Assembly: GCA_964355545.1 (NCBI GenBank)
Contig: CAYHEK010000016.1
Span: forward strand, 1-23,681
DNA: 23,681 nt
Source: JAPLGE01 sp964355545
GTDB lineage: Bacteria; Bipolaricaulota; Bipolaricaulia; UBA7950; UBA9294
Reading direction: 5' to 3'
Positions 15,329-22,507 of the stretch are shown in pieces (position 1 is the stretch's first letter; every line of letters starts with the position of its first letter). Position numbers and translations under genes: made by a program. The notes beneath the pieces were generated by a model. The model searched no databases. It had not been told where the DNA came from and saw only the letters and a list, made by a program, of their open reading frames with translations.

Positions 15329-17666
15329 GGAGCGGCGGACGACCTATTCGGTCGTCGGGAAGAGCGAGCGGAAGGTGGACGGGGTCGCCCTCGTCACGGG
15401 AAAGCCCAAGTTCGTGGCCGACCTCGACCTTGCGAGGACGCTCCGCGTGAAGATCCTCCACAGTCCCTACGCCCACGCGCGGATCCTCGAGATCGACACC
15501 TCCCAGGCGGAGGACCTCCCCGGCGTCGCCTGCGTCCTCACCCATCGGAACACCCCGGCCACCCGCTACACGACCGCCGGCCAGGGCTACCCGGAGCCCT
15601 CCCCCTACGACGCGCGCATGTTCGACACCAAGGTCCGCTTCGTCGGGGATCGGGTCGCCGCGGTCGCCGCGGAGACGGAGGAGATCGCGCTCGAGGCCCT
15701 GAAGAGGATCAAGGTCCAGTACGAGGAGCTACCCGCGCTCTTTTCGATCGACGCCGCCCTCGCCCCGGCCGCCGCGGTGATCCACGACGAGGCGGATTCG
15801 GCCGGGATCTACGACGCCGCGGCGAACACGGCGGCCGACGTGGACATCGACGTGGGGGACGTGGCGCGCGGGTTCGCCGAGTCGGACGTGATCGTGGAGA
15901 CCGTCTGCGAGACGCACTACGTCCAGCACGCCCCGATCGAGCCGCACGTCGTCCTCACGTACCTTGACGAGGACGGCCGGCTCGTCATTCGCTCGAGCAC
16001 TCAGGTCCCGTTCCACGTCCGGCGCATCGTCTCCCGAGTCCTCGACCTTCCCCTCCACCGGATCCGCGTGATCAAGCCGCGGATCGGCGGAGGGTTCGGG
16101 GTGAAACAGGAAGTCCTCCTCGAGGACCTCGCAGGCCTCGTGACCCTGCGGACCGGCCGGCCGGCTCTCCTTGTCCTCTCGCGCGAGGAGGAGTTCGTCT
16201 CCTCGCGCACCCGCCATCCGATGCGGATCCGCGTCAAGCTCGGCGCGCGGGCGGACGGGACCCTGCACGCGATCGAGATGGAGGTCCTCTCAAACACCGG
16301 CGCCTACGGGACGCACAGTCTGACGGTCTTGTCGAACGTCGGATCGAAGTCGCTCCCCATCTACAACAAGGCGAAGAACGTCCACTTCTTCGGGAAAGCG
16401 GCCTACACGAACCTCCCTGTCGCCGGTGCCTACCGCGGCTACGGGGCGACGCAGGGCTACTTCGCCCTGGAGACGGCGATGGACGAGCTCGCCGCGGGGC
16501 TCCGTCTCGATCCGGTCGAGCTTCGCCGCCGCAACCACATCCGCACTGGCGAATCCTCCCCGATCTTCGAGAAGCTGGGGGAGGGACGAGCGGGGGTGGC
16601 GCAGACGATCAAGAGCTGCGGCCTCGAGCGGACGATCGAGATCGGGAAGGAGCGGATCGGGTGGAGCGAGAAGCGCGGGAAGCGCGTTCGTGAGGGACCG
16701 CGGGTGCGCGGGGTCGGGATGTCGATCCACATGCAGGGCTCGGGAATCGCCCAGGTCGACATGGCGGCGGCGACGATCAAGATGAACGAGAACGGCTCGT
16801 TCAACCTCCTTGTTGGCGCGACCGACCTGGGGACCGGCTCGGACACGATCCTCGGCCAGATCGCGGCCGAGGTCCTTGGAGTCCCCCTCGCCAAGGTGAT
16901 CGTCACCTCCTCGGACACGGACACCACGCCGTTCGACACAGGGGCCTACGCCTCCTCCACGACCTACGTCTCCGGCAAGGCGGTGGAACGAGCGGCGAAC
17001 GCGGTGCGAAAGCAGATTCTCGCGGTCGCAGCCGGGATGCTCTCAAGCGACGCAGGGAACCTCGACGAGGATCGCCTCGCCCTGAAGGACGAGCGGGCCG
17101 TCGGGCCTGGCGGCCGGAGCGTGCTCCTGTCCGAGGTCTGCCAGCGGGCGATGTACCAGGCCGGCCAGTTCCAGATCGCCGCCACGGCCTCGTTCGTCCC
17201 CGACGAGTCGCCTCCGCCGTTCCTCGCGAGCTACGCCGAGGTCGAGGTCGACACCGAGACCGGCCTCGTTTTGGTCGTGAAGTACGTCGCGGCCGTCGAC
17301 TGCGGGGTCGCGATCAATCCGAAGATGGCCGAGGGACAGGTCGAGGGCTCGATCGCAAACGGGATCGGCTACGCCCTCACCGAGGAGATGCTCTTCAGCT
17401 CGAAGGGGCGCGTGAGGAACCCGACCCTCTTCGACTACAAGATCCCCGGCGCGCTCGACGTCCCGCCGATCGAGGTCATCCTCGTCCCCTCCTACGAGCC
17501 GACCGGCCCTCTCGGCGCGAAATCGGTCGGGGAGATCGCGATCAACGCCCCGATCCCGACGATCGCGAACGCGATCTACGATGCGGTCGGGATCCGGCTC
17601 ACCCGGACCCCGTTCACGCCGGAGCGGGTCCTCGCCGCGTTGCGCGGGAACCCCTCCGCGCGATAG
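15321..17666 (+). CDS. Xanthine dehydrogenase family, molybdopterin-binding subunit
   Basis: A 781-residue catalytic subunit of normal length for XdhA/CoxL-type proteins. Residues about 20-130 form the aldehyde-oxidase a/b hammerhead and the rest the molybdopterin domains. Key sites are IGGGFGVKQ (255-263, cofactor glutamine loop), GAYRGYGATQ (369-378, position of the substrate-binding arginine in purine hydroxylases) and GAKSVGE (732-738, with the catalytic glutamate E738). The AYRGYG arginine fits a purine-type rather than a CO-dehydrogenase active site, where a cysteine loop is expected. Purine hydroxylation (hypoxanthine/xanthine) is the favoured reading from this and from the neighbouring importer and adenine deaminase. 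A selenium-dependent hydroxylase is possible. The start ATG 15321 overlaps the Fe-S gene. Its stop faces the convergent small membrane gene 29 bp away. Confidence 0.92.
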   Translation: MVEERRTTYSVVGKSERKVDGVALVTGKPKFVADLDLARTLRVKILHSPYAHARILEIDTSQAEDLPGVACVLTHRNTPATRYTTAGQGYPEPSPYDARMFDTKVRFVGDRVAAVAAETEEIALEALKRIKVQYEELPALFSIDAALAPAAAVIHDEADSAGIYDAAANTAADVDIDVGDVARGFAESDVIVETVCETHYVQHAPIEPHVVLTYLDEDGRLVIRSSTQVPFHVRRIVSRVLDLPLHRIRVIKPRIGGGFGVKQEVLLEDLAGLVTLRTGRPALLVLSREEEFVSSRTRHPMRIRVKLGARADGTLHAIEMEVLSNTGAYGTHSLTVLSNVGSKSLPIYNKAKNVHFFGKAAYTNLPVAGAYRGYGATQGYFALETAMDELAAGLRLDPVELRRRNHIRTGESSPIFEKLGEGRAGVAQTIKSCGLERTIEIGKERIGWSEKRGKRVREGPRVRGVGMSIHMQGSGIAQVDMAAATIKMNENGSFNLLVGATDLGTGSDTILGQIAAEVLGVPLAKVIVTSSDTDTTPFDTGAYASSTTYVSGKAVERAANAVRKQILAVAAGMLSSDAGNLDEDRLALKDERAVGPGGRSVLLSEVCQRAMYQAGQFQIAATASFVPDESPPPFLASYAEVEVDTETGLVLVVKYVAAVDCGVAINPKMAEGQVEGSIANGIGYALTEEMLFSSKGRVRNPTLFDYKIPGALDVPPIEVILVPSYEPTGPLGAKSVGEIAINAPIPTIANAIYDAVGIRLTRTPFTPERVLAALRGNPSAR

Positions 17667-17695
17667 GGATCTCGCCCGCAAGGGAAGGTTGTGCC

Positions 17696-17893
17696 TCAGC
17701 GTTTCTTTTGGGGCTTCGTTTTCCTCGGGCTCCCCAGGAGGATCGCCCCGGCGAGGAGGAGGAGGCCGACCATGATGAGAAGCGCGGCGACGGAGGGAGG
17801 CGGGGTCTTGACCACGAACCCGATCACGAGGCCGACGAGCGCCGCGCCGGCCCCGAGGAGAAAGGTATAGAGCCACAGCCTCTTCCCGGTCAT
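17696..17893 (-). CDS. Small two-span membrane protein, 65 aa
   Basis: A short protein with two predicted membrane spans (about 7-29 and 34-54), a TPPPS turn between them and a strongly basic tail (SPRKTKPQKKR). No family recognised. It begins 12 nt after the adenine deaminase stop on the same strand, so it is probably co-transcribed. The closest purine-rich ribosome site lies inside the end of that gene, about 13 nt from the ATG, which is rather far. It ends 29 bp from the convergent Mo-subunit gene. Confidence 0.55.
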   Translation of the reverse strand: MTGKRLWLYTFLLGAGAALVGLVIGFVVKTPPPSVAALLIMVGLLLLAGAILLGSPRKTKPQKKR

Positions 17894-17905
17894 CGCGGTG
17901 GAAGT

Positions 17906-19630
17906 CTACTCCCTCCCTTCCTTTTCGACAAACAGGGGGACGTGCCGGAAGCGTTGGACGTCGACGAGCCCCCGGTCGGTCAACTTGAGGCGCGGGATGA
18001 CCGGGAGGGCGAGGAAGGAGAGGGTCATGAACGGGTCGGGGAGGTCGCACCCGAGCCCCTGTGCGGCGCGGTGAAGCTCGCGGCCCGCCGCGGCCACCTC
18101 GGCGAGCGGCCGATCGGACATGAGCCCGGCGATGGGGAGAGGGAGAGCGGCGAGGACCTTCCCTCGCTCGACCACGACCAGGCCTCCGCCCATCTCCGCA
18201 AGGGCGACGAGGCAGGCGCGAAGGTCTTCGTCGCTCGTCCCGACGAGGATCGCGTTGTGCGAGTCGTGGGCCACGGTCGAGCCCAGGGCTCCTCGTCTGA
18301 GCCGGAAGCCGCGCACAAGGCCCAAGCCGACCTGCCCCGTGCCGCGGTGCCGCTCCACAACCGCGATCTTGAGGAGGTCGTTCGCCGGATCGGCGACGAC
18401 CTCCCCGCCCCGGATCGTGGGAATAAGGATGAGTTCTTCGGTCACGACCTGCGACGGGACGACCCCGATCGCCCGGACGGGGCCGGGCCGAGCGGGGATG
18501 CGTAGCGAGACGCGATCCGGATCCACCTGGACTGCGTTCTTCTTGGGAGGGGAGACGGAGGGCGGAAAGGGCGCGATCGAGCGGCCCCCCTCGGCGACGA
18601 GCTGACCGTCCGCGTACACCTTGGCAACCTCGACGGAGGGAAGGTCAGAGAGGACGCAGAGATCGGCCTGGTAGCTGGGCGCGATTGCGCCGAGGTCGGG
18701 GAGGCCGTACGCCCGCGCGGTGTGGATCGTCGCCGTGGCGAGGGCGACCTCGGAGGGAACCCCGCCGGCGATCGCCTTCCTGACGAGATCGTCCATGTGT
18801 CCCTCCGCGAGGAGGGTCTCCGGGTGGCGGTCGTCGGTCGCGAAGTGAACGAACGGGCTCGAGGCGGCCGTGAGGAGGGGAAGGAGCGAAGCGAGGTTCC
18901 GCGCGGTCGTCCCTTCACGGATGAGGACGTGCATCCCCGCTTGTAGCTTCTCCTTGGCCTCAACGAGGCTCGTGCACTCGTGGTCGCTCCTCGGGCCGGC
19001 GAGGAGGTAGGCCCAGAGAGCCGGCCCGGAGAGGCCGGGTGCGTGGCCGTCGATCGGTCGGCCGCGGGCAAGGGCGAGCTTCTCCCAGAGCGCGGGGTCC
19101 CCCTCTAGGACGCCGGGAACGTTCATCACCTCCCCCAGGCCGATGACCCGCTCCCAGGAGAGGACCTCCGCGACCTCTCGGGCCGAGAGCTCCGCCCCGG
19201 CCGTCTCGAGGGGTGTCGCCGGGACACAGGAGGGGGCCATGAGGAAGACGCGCAAGGGAAGTCCCTCGCTTGCGTCGAGGAGGTAGCGGACCCCCGCGAG
19301 TCCGAGGACGTTTGCGATCTCGTGCGGGTCGGCGATCACGGCTGTCGTCCCGTGCGGGAGGACGGCTCGGGCGAACTCAGGAGGGGCAAGCTGCGAACTC
19401 TCGATGTGCACGTGGGCGTCGATGAACCCGGGGACGAGCCACGCGCCGTCCAGGTCGACCACGCGCTCGGCCTCGCTCGCGCCAAAGCCGACGACGGTCC
19501 CCTCCGCCACGGCGACGTCCCCGCGGAAGAAGCTTCCGGAGAAGGCGTCGAAGACGCGAGCGTTGCGAAGGAGGAGGTCAGCCGGCGCCTTGCCCCGCGT
19601 GACCGCCACCCACCGCTTTCCCCTGCTCAT
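17906..19630 (-). CDS. ade: Adenine deaminase
   Basis: A 574-residue amidohydrolase that converts adenine to hypoxanthine and ammonia, at the normal length of bacterial Ade/AdeC. Metal and active-site landmarks in order: DAHVHIESS (71-79), DPHE (101-104), GLGEVMNVPG (164-173), DGHAPGLSG (194-202), SDHECTS (215-221) and TDDRHP (265-270). In the C-terminal domain, GSTVAHDSHNAILVG is the family signature. It links the imported adenine to the hypoxanthine/xanthine step expected of the neighbouring Mo hydroxylase. The start is ATG 19630. No Shine-Dalgarno site precedes it, and a -10 box ends only eight bases upstream, so the mRNA is probably leaderless or nearly so. It is divergent from the 148-aa unknown and leads a two-gene unit with the small membrane protein. 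Confidence 0.94.
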   Translation of the reverse strand: MSRGKRWVAVTRGKAPADLLLRNARVFDAFSGSFFRGDVAVAEGTVVGFGASEAERVVDLDGAWLVPGFIDAHVHIESSQLAPPEFARAVLPHGTTAVIADPHEIANVLGLAGVRYLLDASEGLPLRVFLMAPSCVPATPLETAGAELSAREVAEVLSWERVIGLGEVMNVPGVLEGDPALWEKLALARGRPIDGHAPGLSGPALWAYLLAGPRSDHECTSLVEAKEKLQAGMHVLIREGTTARNLASLLPLLTAASSPFVHFATDDRHPETLLAEGHMDDLVRKAIAGGVPSEVALATATIHTARAYGLPDLGAIAPSYQADLCVLSDLPSVEVAKVYADGQLVAEGGRSIAPFPPSVSPPKKNAVQVDPDRVSLRIPARPGPVRAIGVVPSQVVTEELILIPTIRGGEVVADPANDLLKIAVVERHRGTGQVGLGLVRGFRLRRGALGSTVAHDSHNAILVGTSDEDLRACLVALAEMGGGLVVVERGKVLAALPLPIAGLMSDRPLAEVAAAGRELHRAAQGLGCDLPDPFMTLSFLALPVIPRLKLTDRGLVDVQRFRHVPLFVEKEGRE

Positions 19631-19638
19631 CGAGGGGC

Positions 19639-19667
19639 AGGATAGCGGCGCCTTCCTTGGCGGTCAA
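19639..19667 (-). promoter_or_regulatory. Predicted promoter of ade, near-leaderless
   Basis: On the minus strand, TTGACC (19667-19662; 5 of 6), a 17-bp spacer and TATCCT (19644-19639; 4 of 6). The expected +1 lies 0-2 nt before the ATG at 19630, and the short gap GCCCCTCG has no ribosome site. Confidence 0.6.
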
Positions 19668-19693
19668 ACTGGGCGGCATCCTTCCCTCTCGCG

Positions 19694-19699
19694 TAAGAT
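19694..19699 (+). promoter_or_regulatory. Possible -10 element of the 148-aa gene
   Basis: TAAGAT (5 of 6) would start transcription near 19706, about 11 nt before ATG 19717, leaving room for GGAGGTG. No -35 match exists 16-18 bp upstream, so the promoter is incomplete or activator-dependent. It is back to back with the ade promoter. Confidence 0.3.
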
Positions 19700-19716
19700 G
19701 AGGGCCGGAGGTGGAT

Positions 19717-20163
19717 ATGAAACGACGTTTTGCTCTTACAGGAAGCGCGGTCGCGATCGTCGCGATCGGCATCGCCGTGGTCCTCCTGTGGCCGGCCGGG
19801 GACCCGCTCGCCGGCGTGGAGACGGTGGCGGTCCAGGGCCCCAACTGGGGCGACTCCCCCCAGCGAGGGGTGATCGAAGGCCCGTTCCTGCGGGGTCTCG
19901 AGGTCACCCTCGGCGACAAGCGCATCACGATCGTGGGGCGCGTGGACGAGGCCGACGCGATCCTCGCCATCAAGGAGGTCAAGCTGGGGCGGATCGAGGT
20001 CCTGATCCAAGGAGGCGAGATCCGCGGCCGGGCGAGCGCGACCTGCACCCTGACCGACCTTCGCACGGGCGAGGAGCACGTCATGGACTTCTACCTCACT
20101 TTAGAGAAGGGCTCCGTCGAGGCGAGGCTCGTCGCGCGGAGGTTCTGGCAGGTCTGGAAGTGA
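19717..20163 (+). CDS. Membrane-anchored or exported protein of unknown function, 148 aa
   Basis: An N-terminal basic stretch MKRR and a hydrophobic span (about 6-25) act as signal or anchor, and the remaining 120 residues would lie outside the membrane. The mature part looks beta-rich, with VTLGDKRITIVGRVDEADAI (63-82) and then RASATCTLTDLRTGEE (105-120). The fold outline recalls small envelope proteins of the LptE/LpoB sort, but I cannot assign it. One cysteine (C110) is present and there is no lipobox. ATG 19717 is preferred over GTG 19711 because GGAGG sits five bases before it. It stands alone, divergent from ade and convergent with the LiaF-like gene. Confidence 0.75.
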   Translation: MKRRFALTGSAVAIVAIGIAVVLLWPAGDPLAGVETVAVQGPNWGDSPQRGVIEGPFLRGLEVTLGDKRITIVGRVDEADAILAIKEVKLGRIEVLIQGGEIRGRASATCTLTDLRTGEEHVMDFYLTLEKGSVEARLVARRFWQVWK

Positions 20164-20172
20164 AGGAAAGAA

Positions 20173-20194
20173 CCCTTCCCGGGGAAGCGAAGGG
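20173..20194. terminator. Weak hairpin between convergent genes
   Basis: CCCTTC (20173-20178) can pair with GAAGGG (20189-20194), or alternatively CTTCCC (20175-20180) with GGGAAG (20182-20187). Only three T follow on the plus strand. A poor terminator candidate, placed in the 34-bp gap between the 148-aa gene and the LiaF-like gene. Confidence 0.25.
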
Positions 20195-20197
20195 CGT

Positions 20198-21094
20198 TTA
20201 GATCTTCCGCTCGATCGTGACGTTCCCGATTCCGCCGCGGATCTCGAGGTCGACGCGGCTCTCGTTTGTCTCGTAGTCAGGCGAGGTGTAGACGTGATCT
20301 TCTCGAGCGTAGTCGCTCGGGGTGTCGACCGCGCCGAAGCCGCCCCTCACCTCGATCCGCACCCCGAGGCCCGCGGGGACCGTCACGCGGACCTTCCCCA
20401 CGCCTCCACTGATCCGGCCGCTTGAGCGGCCGTGGGCGGGGAGGAGGATGTGCGCGTTGCCGACGCCACCCTGGAGCTCAAAGTCCGTCAAGCGGAGTCC
20501 TCCAAGATCGAGGTCCGCCTCCCCCACGCCGGTCGCGATCTTGAGGGATAGGGGAACAGTGGGGTTGAGTCGAAGCGTCCACACGCGATCGCGCGCGCGT
20601 CCCGTGAAGTGGGATTGCGTCTTGAGTGTAAACCGCGCCGTCCCGCCGGAGGAAGAGAAGCTCCGCCGGAGGTCCTCGTTCTTGACGACGGCGATCCGTC
20701 CCTCGACGAGCGCGGCCGGATCGGAGGAGGCGCCAACCTCGAGCCTCCCTGCGCCGAACGCAAGCTCGACCTCGGCGCGCGACGCTCCCTCGAGGGACTG
20801 GCTGATCGGTTCCTCGACGAGCGGTCCCTGCCAGGGTCCTCCAAAGTAGAAGACGGAGACTGCGATCCCGGCGAGGACGACCGCAACGATGAGGAACGTG
20901 ACGAGCCCGCCGAGGACCCCGCGGCCGAGGAGGAGGTCGAGGCCAAGGGCGACGAGGAGGAGCGGCCAGAGACGAACGAGGTTCCCAAAGGCCTCCCAGT
21001 CCACGACGCCGAGGTTCGAGAGGAGGAAGACGATCCCCAGGCCGATGAGGACGAGGGGAAGGAAGACGCTCCCGTGTCGAACCCTATTGGGCAT
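20198..21094 (-). CDS. LiaF-like envelope-stress protein (DUF5668 plus beta-rich domain)
   Basis: About 298 residues. Three hydrophobic spans (10-29, 41-57, 60-84) include the DUF5668-type module LSNLGVVDWEAFGNLVRLWP. A beta-rich domain of about 210 residues follows, with repeated glycine-valine turns (GVGEADLDLGG, GGVGNAHILLP, GGIGNVTIERK). This matches LiaF/DUF4097-type proteins that sit in or at the membrane and sense or dampen envelope stress. ATG 21094 is favoured over ATG 21100: GGGGAG directly abuts the first ATG but stands six bases from the second. The start overlaps the LiaI-like gene. It is the last gene of the three-gene operon. No LiaRS two-component pair is in view. Confidence 0.8.
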   Translation of the reverse strand: MPNRVRHGSVFLPLVLIGLGIVFLLSNLGVVDWEAFGNLVRLWPLLLVALGLDLLLGRGVLGGLVTFLIVAVVLAGIAVSVFYFGGPWQGPLVEEPISQSLEGASRAEVELAFGAGRLEVGASSDPAALVEGRIAVVKNEDLRRSFSSSGGTARFTLKTQSHFTGRARDRVWTLRLNPTVPLSLKIATGVGEADLDLGGLRLTDFELQGGVGNAHILLPAHGRSSGRISGGVGKVRVTVPAGLGVRIEVRGGFGAVDTPSDYAREDHVYTSPDYETNESRVDLEIRGGIGNVTIERKI

Positions 21095-21284
21095 GTCCAT
21101 CTCCCCGGAGGTGACGGAAGAAGAGCCACGCCCCTCCGGCGACGAGGGCGAGCGGCCACAGGCGGACGACGTCGCGCCACACCTCCCAACTGAGAACCTG
21201 GAAGTTGTTCAAGATGAGGACAACTCCCAGAGCGGCCACTAGAACGGAAAAGAGGAGGCTTCCCCACTTCAGTCGGCCGCGCAT
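21084..21284 (-). CDS. LiaI-like small membrane protein, 66 aa
   Basis: A 66-residue protein made almost wholly of one DUF5668-type module: a first span ending LILNNFQVLSWEVW, then RDVVRLWPLALVAGGAWLFF as the second span, and a short polar tail. The start ATG 21284 has AAGGAGGT seven bases upstream, and the upstream PspC gene stops one base before it, so the two are coupled. A longer frame from further upstream lies within the PspC gene and is not needed. It probably acts as membrane anchor or partner in the PspC/LiaF system. Confidence 0.8.
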   Translation of the reverse strand: MRGRLKWGSLLFSVLVAALGVVLILNNFQVLSWEVWRDVVRLWPLALVAGGAWLFFRHLRGDGHAQ

Positions 21285-21285
21285 C

Positions 21286-21735
21286 TTAGGACCTCCTTGC
21301 GGTGCGCACGAGGAGCCAAAGCCCCACGACGACGAGGGCGATCGCCCACACGATCCCGATCCAGCGCCTCCAAAGGAGGCCAAGGTTCACGAGGAGGAAG
21401 ATCACTCCGATGGCGACGAGGACGACGCCGAGGACCGCCCGCGCGCTCGATCGGTGAACGGCCGTGCGCACCTCCTCCCCCATCGCGCGAGCCCTCTCCG
21501 CGATCTCCTCTGCTCCGGCGCGGACGGTCGCCTGTGGGGGCGCCTCCTCGCCCTCCCGCGGCACGATCAGCCACAACGCAAGGTAGATGAGGACGCCGAG
21601 GCAGGGCGGCACGATGGCAAGGAGAACGAAGACGACCCGCACGAGGCTTGAATCGATGTGGAAGTAGTCTCCCAATCCGCCGCAGACTCCCGCGAGCATG
21701 GCGTCCGTCCGACTGCGGTAGAGCCTCGCTTTCAC
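21286..21735 (-). CDS. PspC-domain membrane protein
   Basis: A 149-residue protein. The PspC domain fills residues 3-62: LYRSRTDAMLAGVCGGLGDY, then HIDSSLVRVVFVLLA and a second span LGVLIYLALWLIVP. A charged linker (63-95) follows, and then a DUF5668-like pair of spans (IGVIFLLVNLGLLWRRWIG and on). PspC proteins respond to membrane damage. The start is GTG 21735, with AGGAGGG about nine bases upstream and no suitable ATG. First gene of the operon with the LiaI-like and LiaF-like genes. A weak promoter (ATGCCG, 17 bp, TAGACT) can be drawn about 70 bp upstream. Confidence 0.88.
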   Translation of the reverse strand: MKARLYRSRTDAMLAGVCGGLGDYFHIDSSLVRVVFVLLAIVPPCLGVLIYLALWLIVPREGEEAPPQATVRAGAEEIAERARAMGEEVRTAVHRSSARAVLGVVLVAIGVIFLLVNLGLLWRRWIGIVWAIALVVVGLWLLVRTARRS

Positions 21736-21832
21736 GTCGTCTCCCTCCTCTGGGCGATCCGGGCGCCCCGCTCTAGTCTAACACGAACGGGGCTCAGCGG
21801 CATGGGCTCAGTCGTCGGGCCTTCGCCGTGGA

Positions 21833-22402
21833 TCAGTCCAGGGTGAGGGTGGTCGTGGCGCGGGCCGTGTGCTTGGAGTTCAAGTCGTCCGAGGTCGCGT
21901 GGTAGGCGACGATCACGCGGTAGCTTTTCCCTCGCTCGAGCAATGTATCCGCCGGATCGGGGCTCGCAAGGGGAATGGAGAACTCGATCGTCGTTTTTCC
22001 GCCCGCTTCCTTTCCCGCCGCCTTGAGGATCTCCTGGCTCCCGTCGGGGGAGTGGCTGATGGGGCTCGTGCCGAACTGGTCCTCGATCACGAGCTTTCCA
22101 GCCACGACGGCGCCCAAGATGATGTTCGCGCCCTGCATCTTGTCCTCGGGGTCGAACCCGATCGCCACCCAGCCCGTCCCTGGGCTCACGAGGCCAACGT
22201 AGAGGGTCTCTGCGTCGTTCTGCCAGCGGATCTCGATCCCCGTGTCCGGCTCGGTGAGGTGGTGGCGGTACTCGGGCGCGGCGATCATCCCGTCGACCTC
22301 GACCGGCCGAGCGGCCCCACTCGGCGGCGGGGAGAGGAATCCAACGACGGCGATCGCGAGGACCGCCGCCACGGCGACGAGGAAGAGGGTCTTTAGGTCC
22401 AT
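21833..22402 (-). CDS. Exported or membrane-anchored DOMON-domain protein
   Basis: About 189 residues. A hydrophobic N-terminal segment (3-22) acts as signal or anchor, and the rest is a DOMON domain with VDGMIAAPEYRHH, IEIRWQNDAETLYVGL, TGWVAIGFDPEDKMQGANII and LVIEDQFGTSPISH. DOMON domains bind haem or sugars outside the membrane. The methionine in KMQGANI sits where cytochrome-type DOMON proteins carry a haem-ligand methionine, so haem binding is possible but unproved. Two ATGs compete: 22408 has GAGG only two bases away, and 22402 has it eight bases away, so 22402 is preferred. It lies between the PspC operon and the phytase-like gene, with its own likely promoter. Confidence 0.8.
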   Translation of the reverse strand: MDLKTLFLVAVAAVLAIAVVGFLSPPPSGAARPVEVDGMIAAPEYRHHLTEPDTGIEIRWQNDAETLYVGLVSPGTGWVAIGFDPEDKMQGANIILGAVVAGKLVIEDQFGTSPISHSPDGSQEILKAAGKEAGGKTTIEFSIPLASPDPADTLLERGKSYRVIVAYHATSDDLNSKHTARATTTLTLD

Positions 22403-22426
22403 CGACATCGCCTCGCATCTTCATTC

Positions 22427-22455
22427 ATGATATCGCCTCCGGCCGCGCCTGAGAA
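22427..22455 (-). promoter_or_regulatory. Predicted promoter of the DOMON gene
   Basis: On the minus strand, TTCTCA (22455-22450; 4 of 6), a 17-bp spacer and TATCAT (22432-22427; 5 of 6). Transcription would start near 22420, leaving a leader of about 12-18 nt with GCGAGGCG as ribosome site. Confidence 0.45.
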
Positions 22456-22507
22456 ACCGATCGAGCAAGCGAGGCGATCCCGGCCTCTCGCCCTGGCAGC
22501 AGACGAG

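Noticed and set aside
15321..17666. CO dehydrogenase (CoxL) identity for the Mo subunit
   Set aside because: The active-site loop reads GAYRGYG, not the cysteine-bearing loop of form I CoxL.
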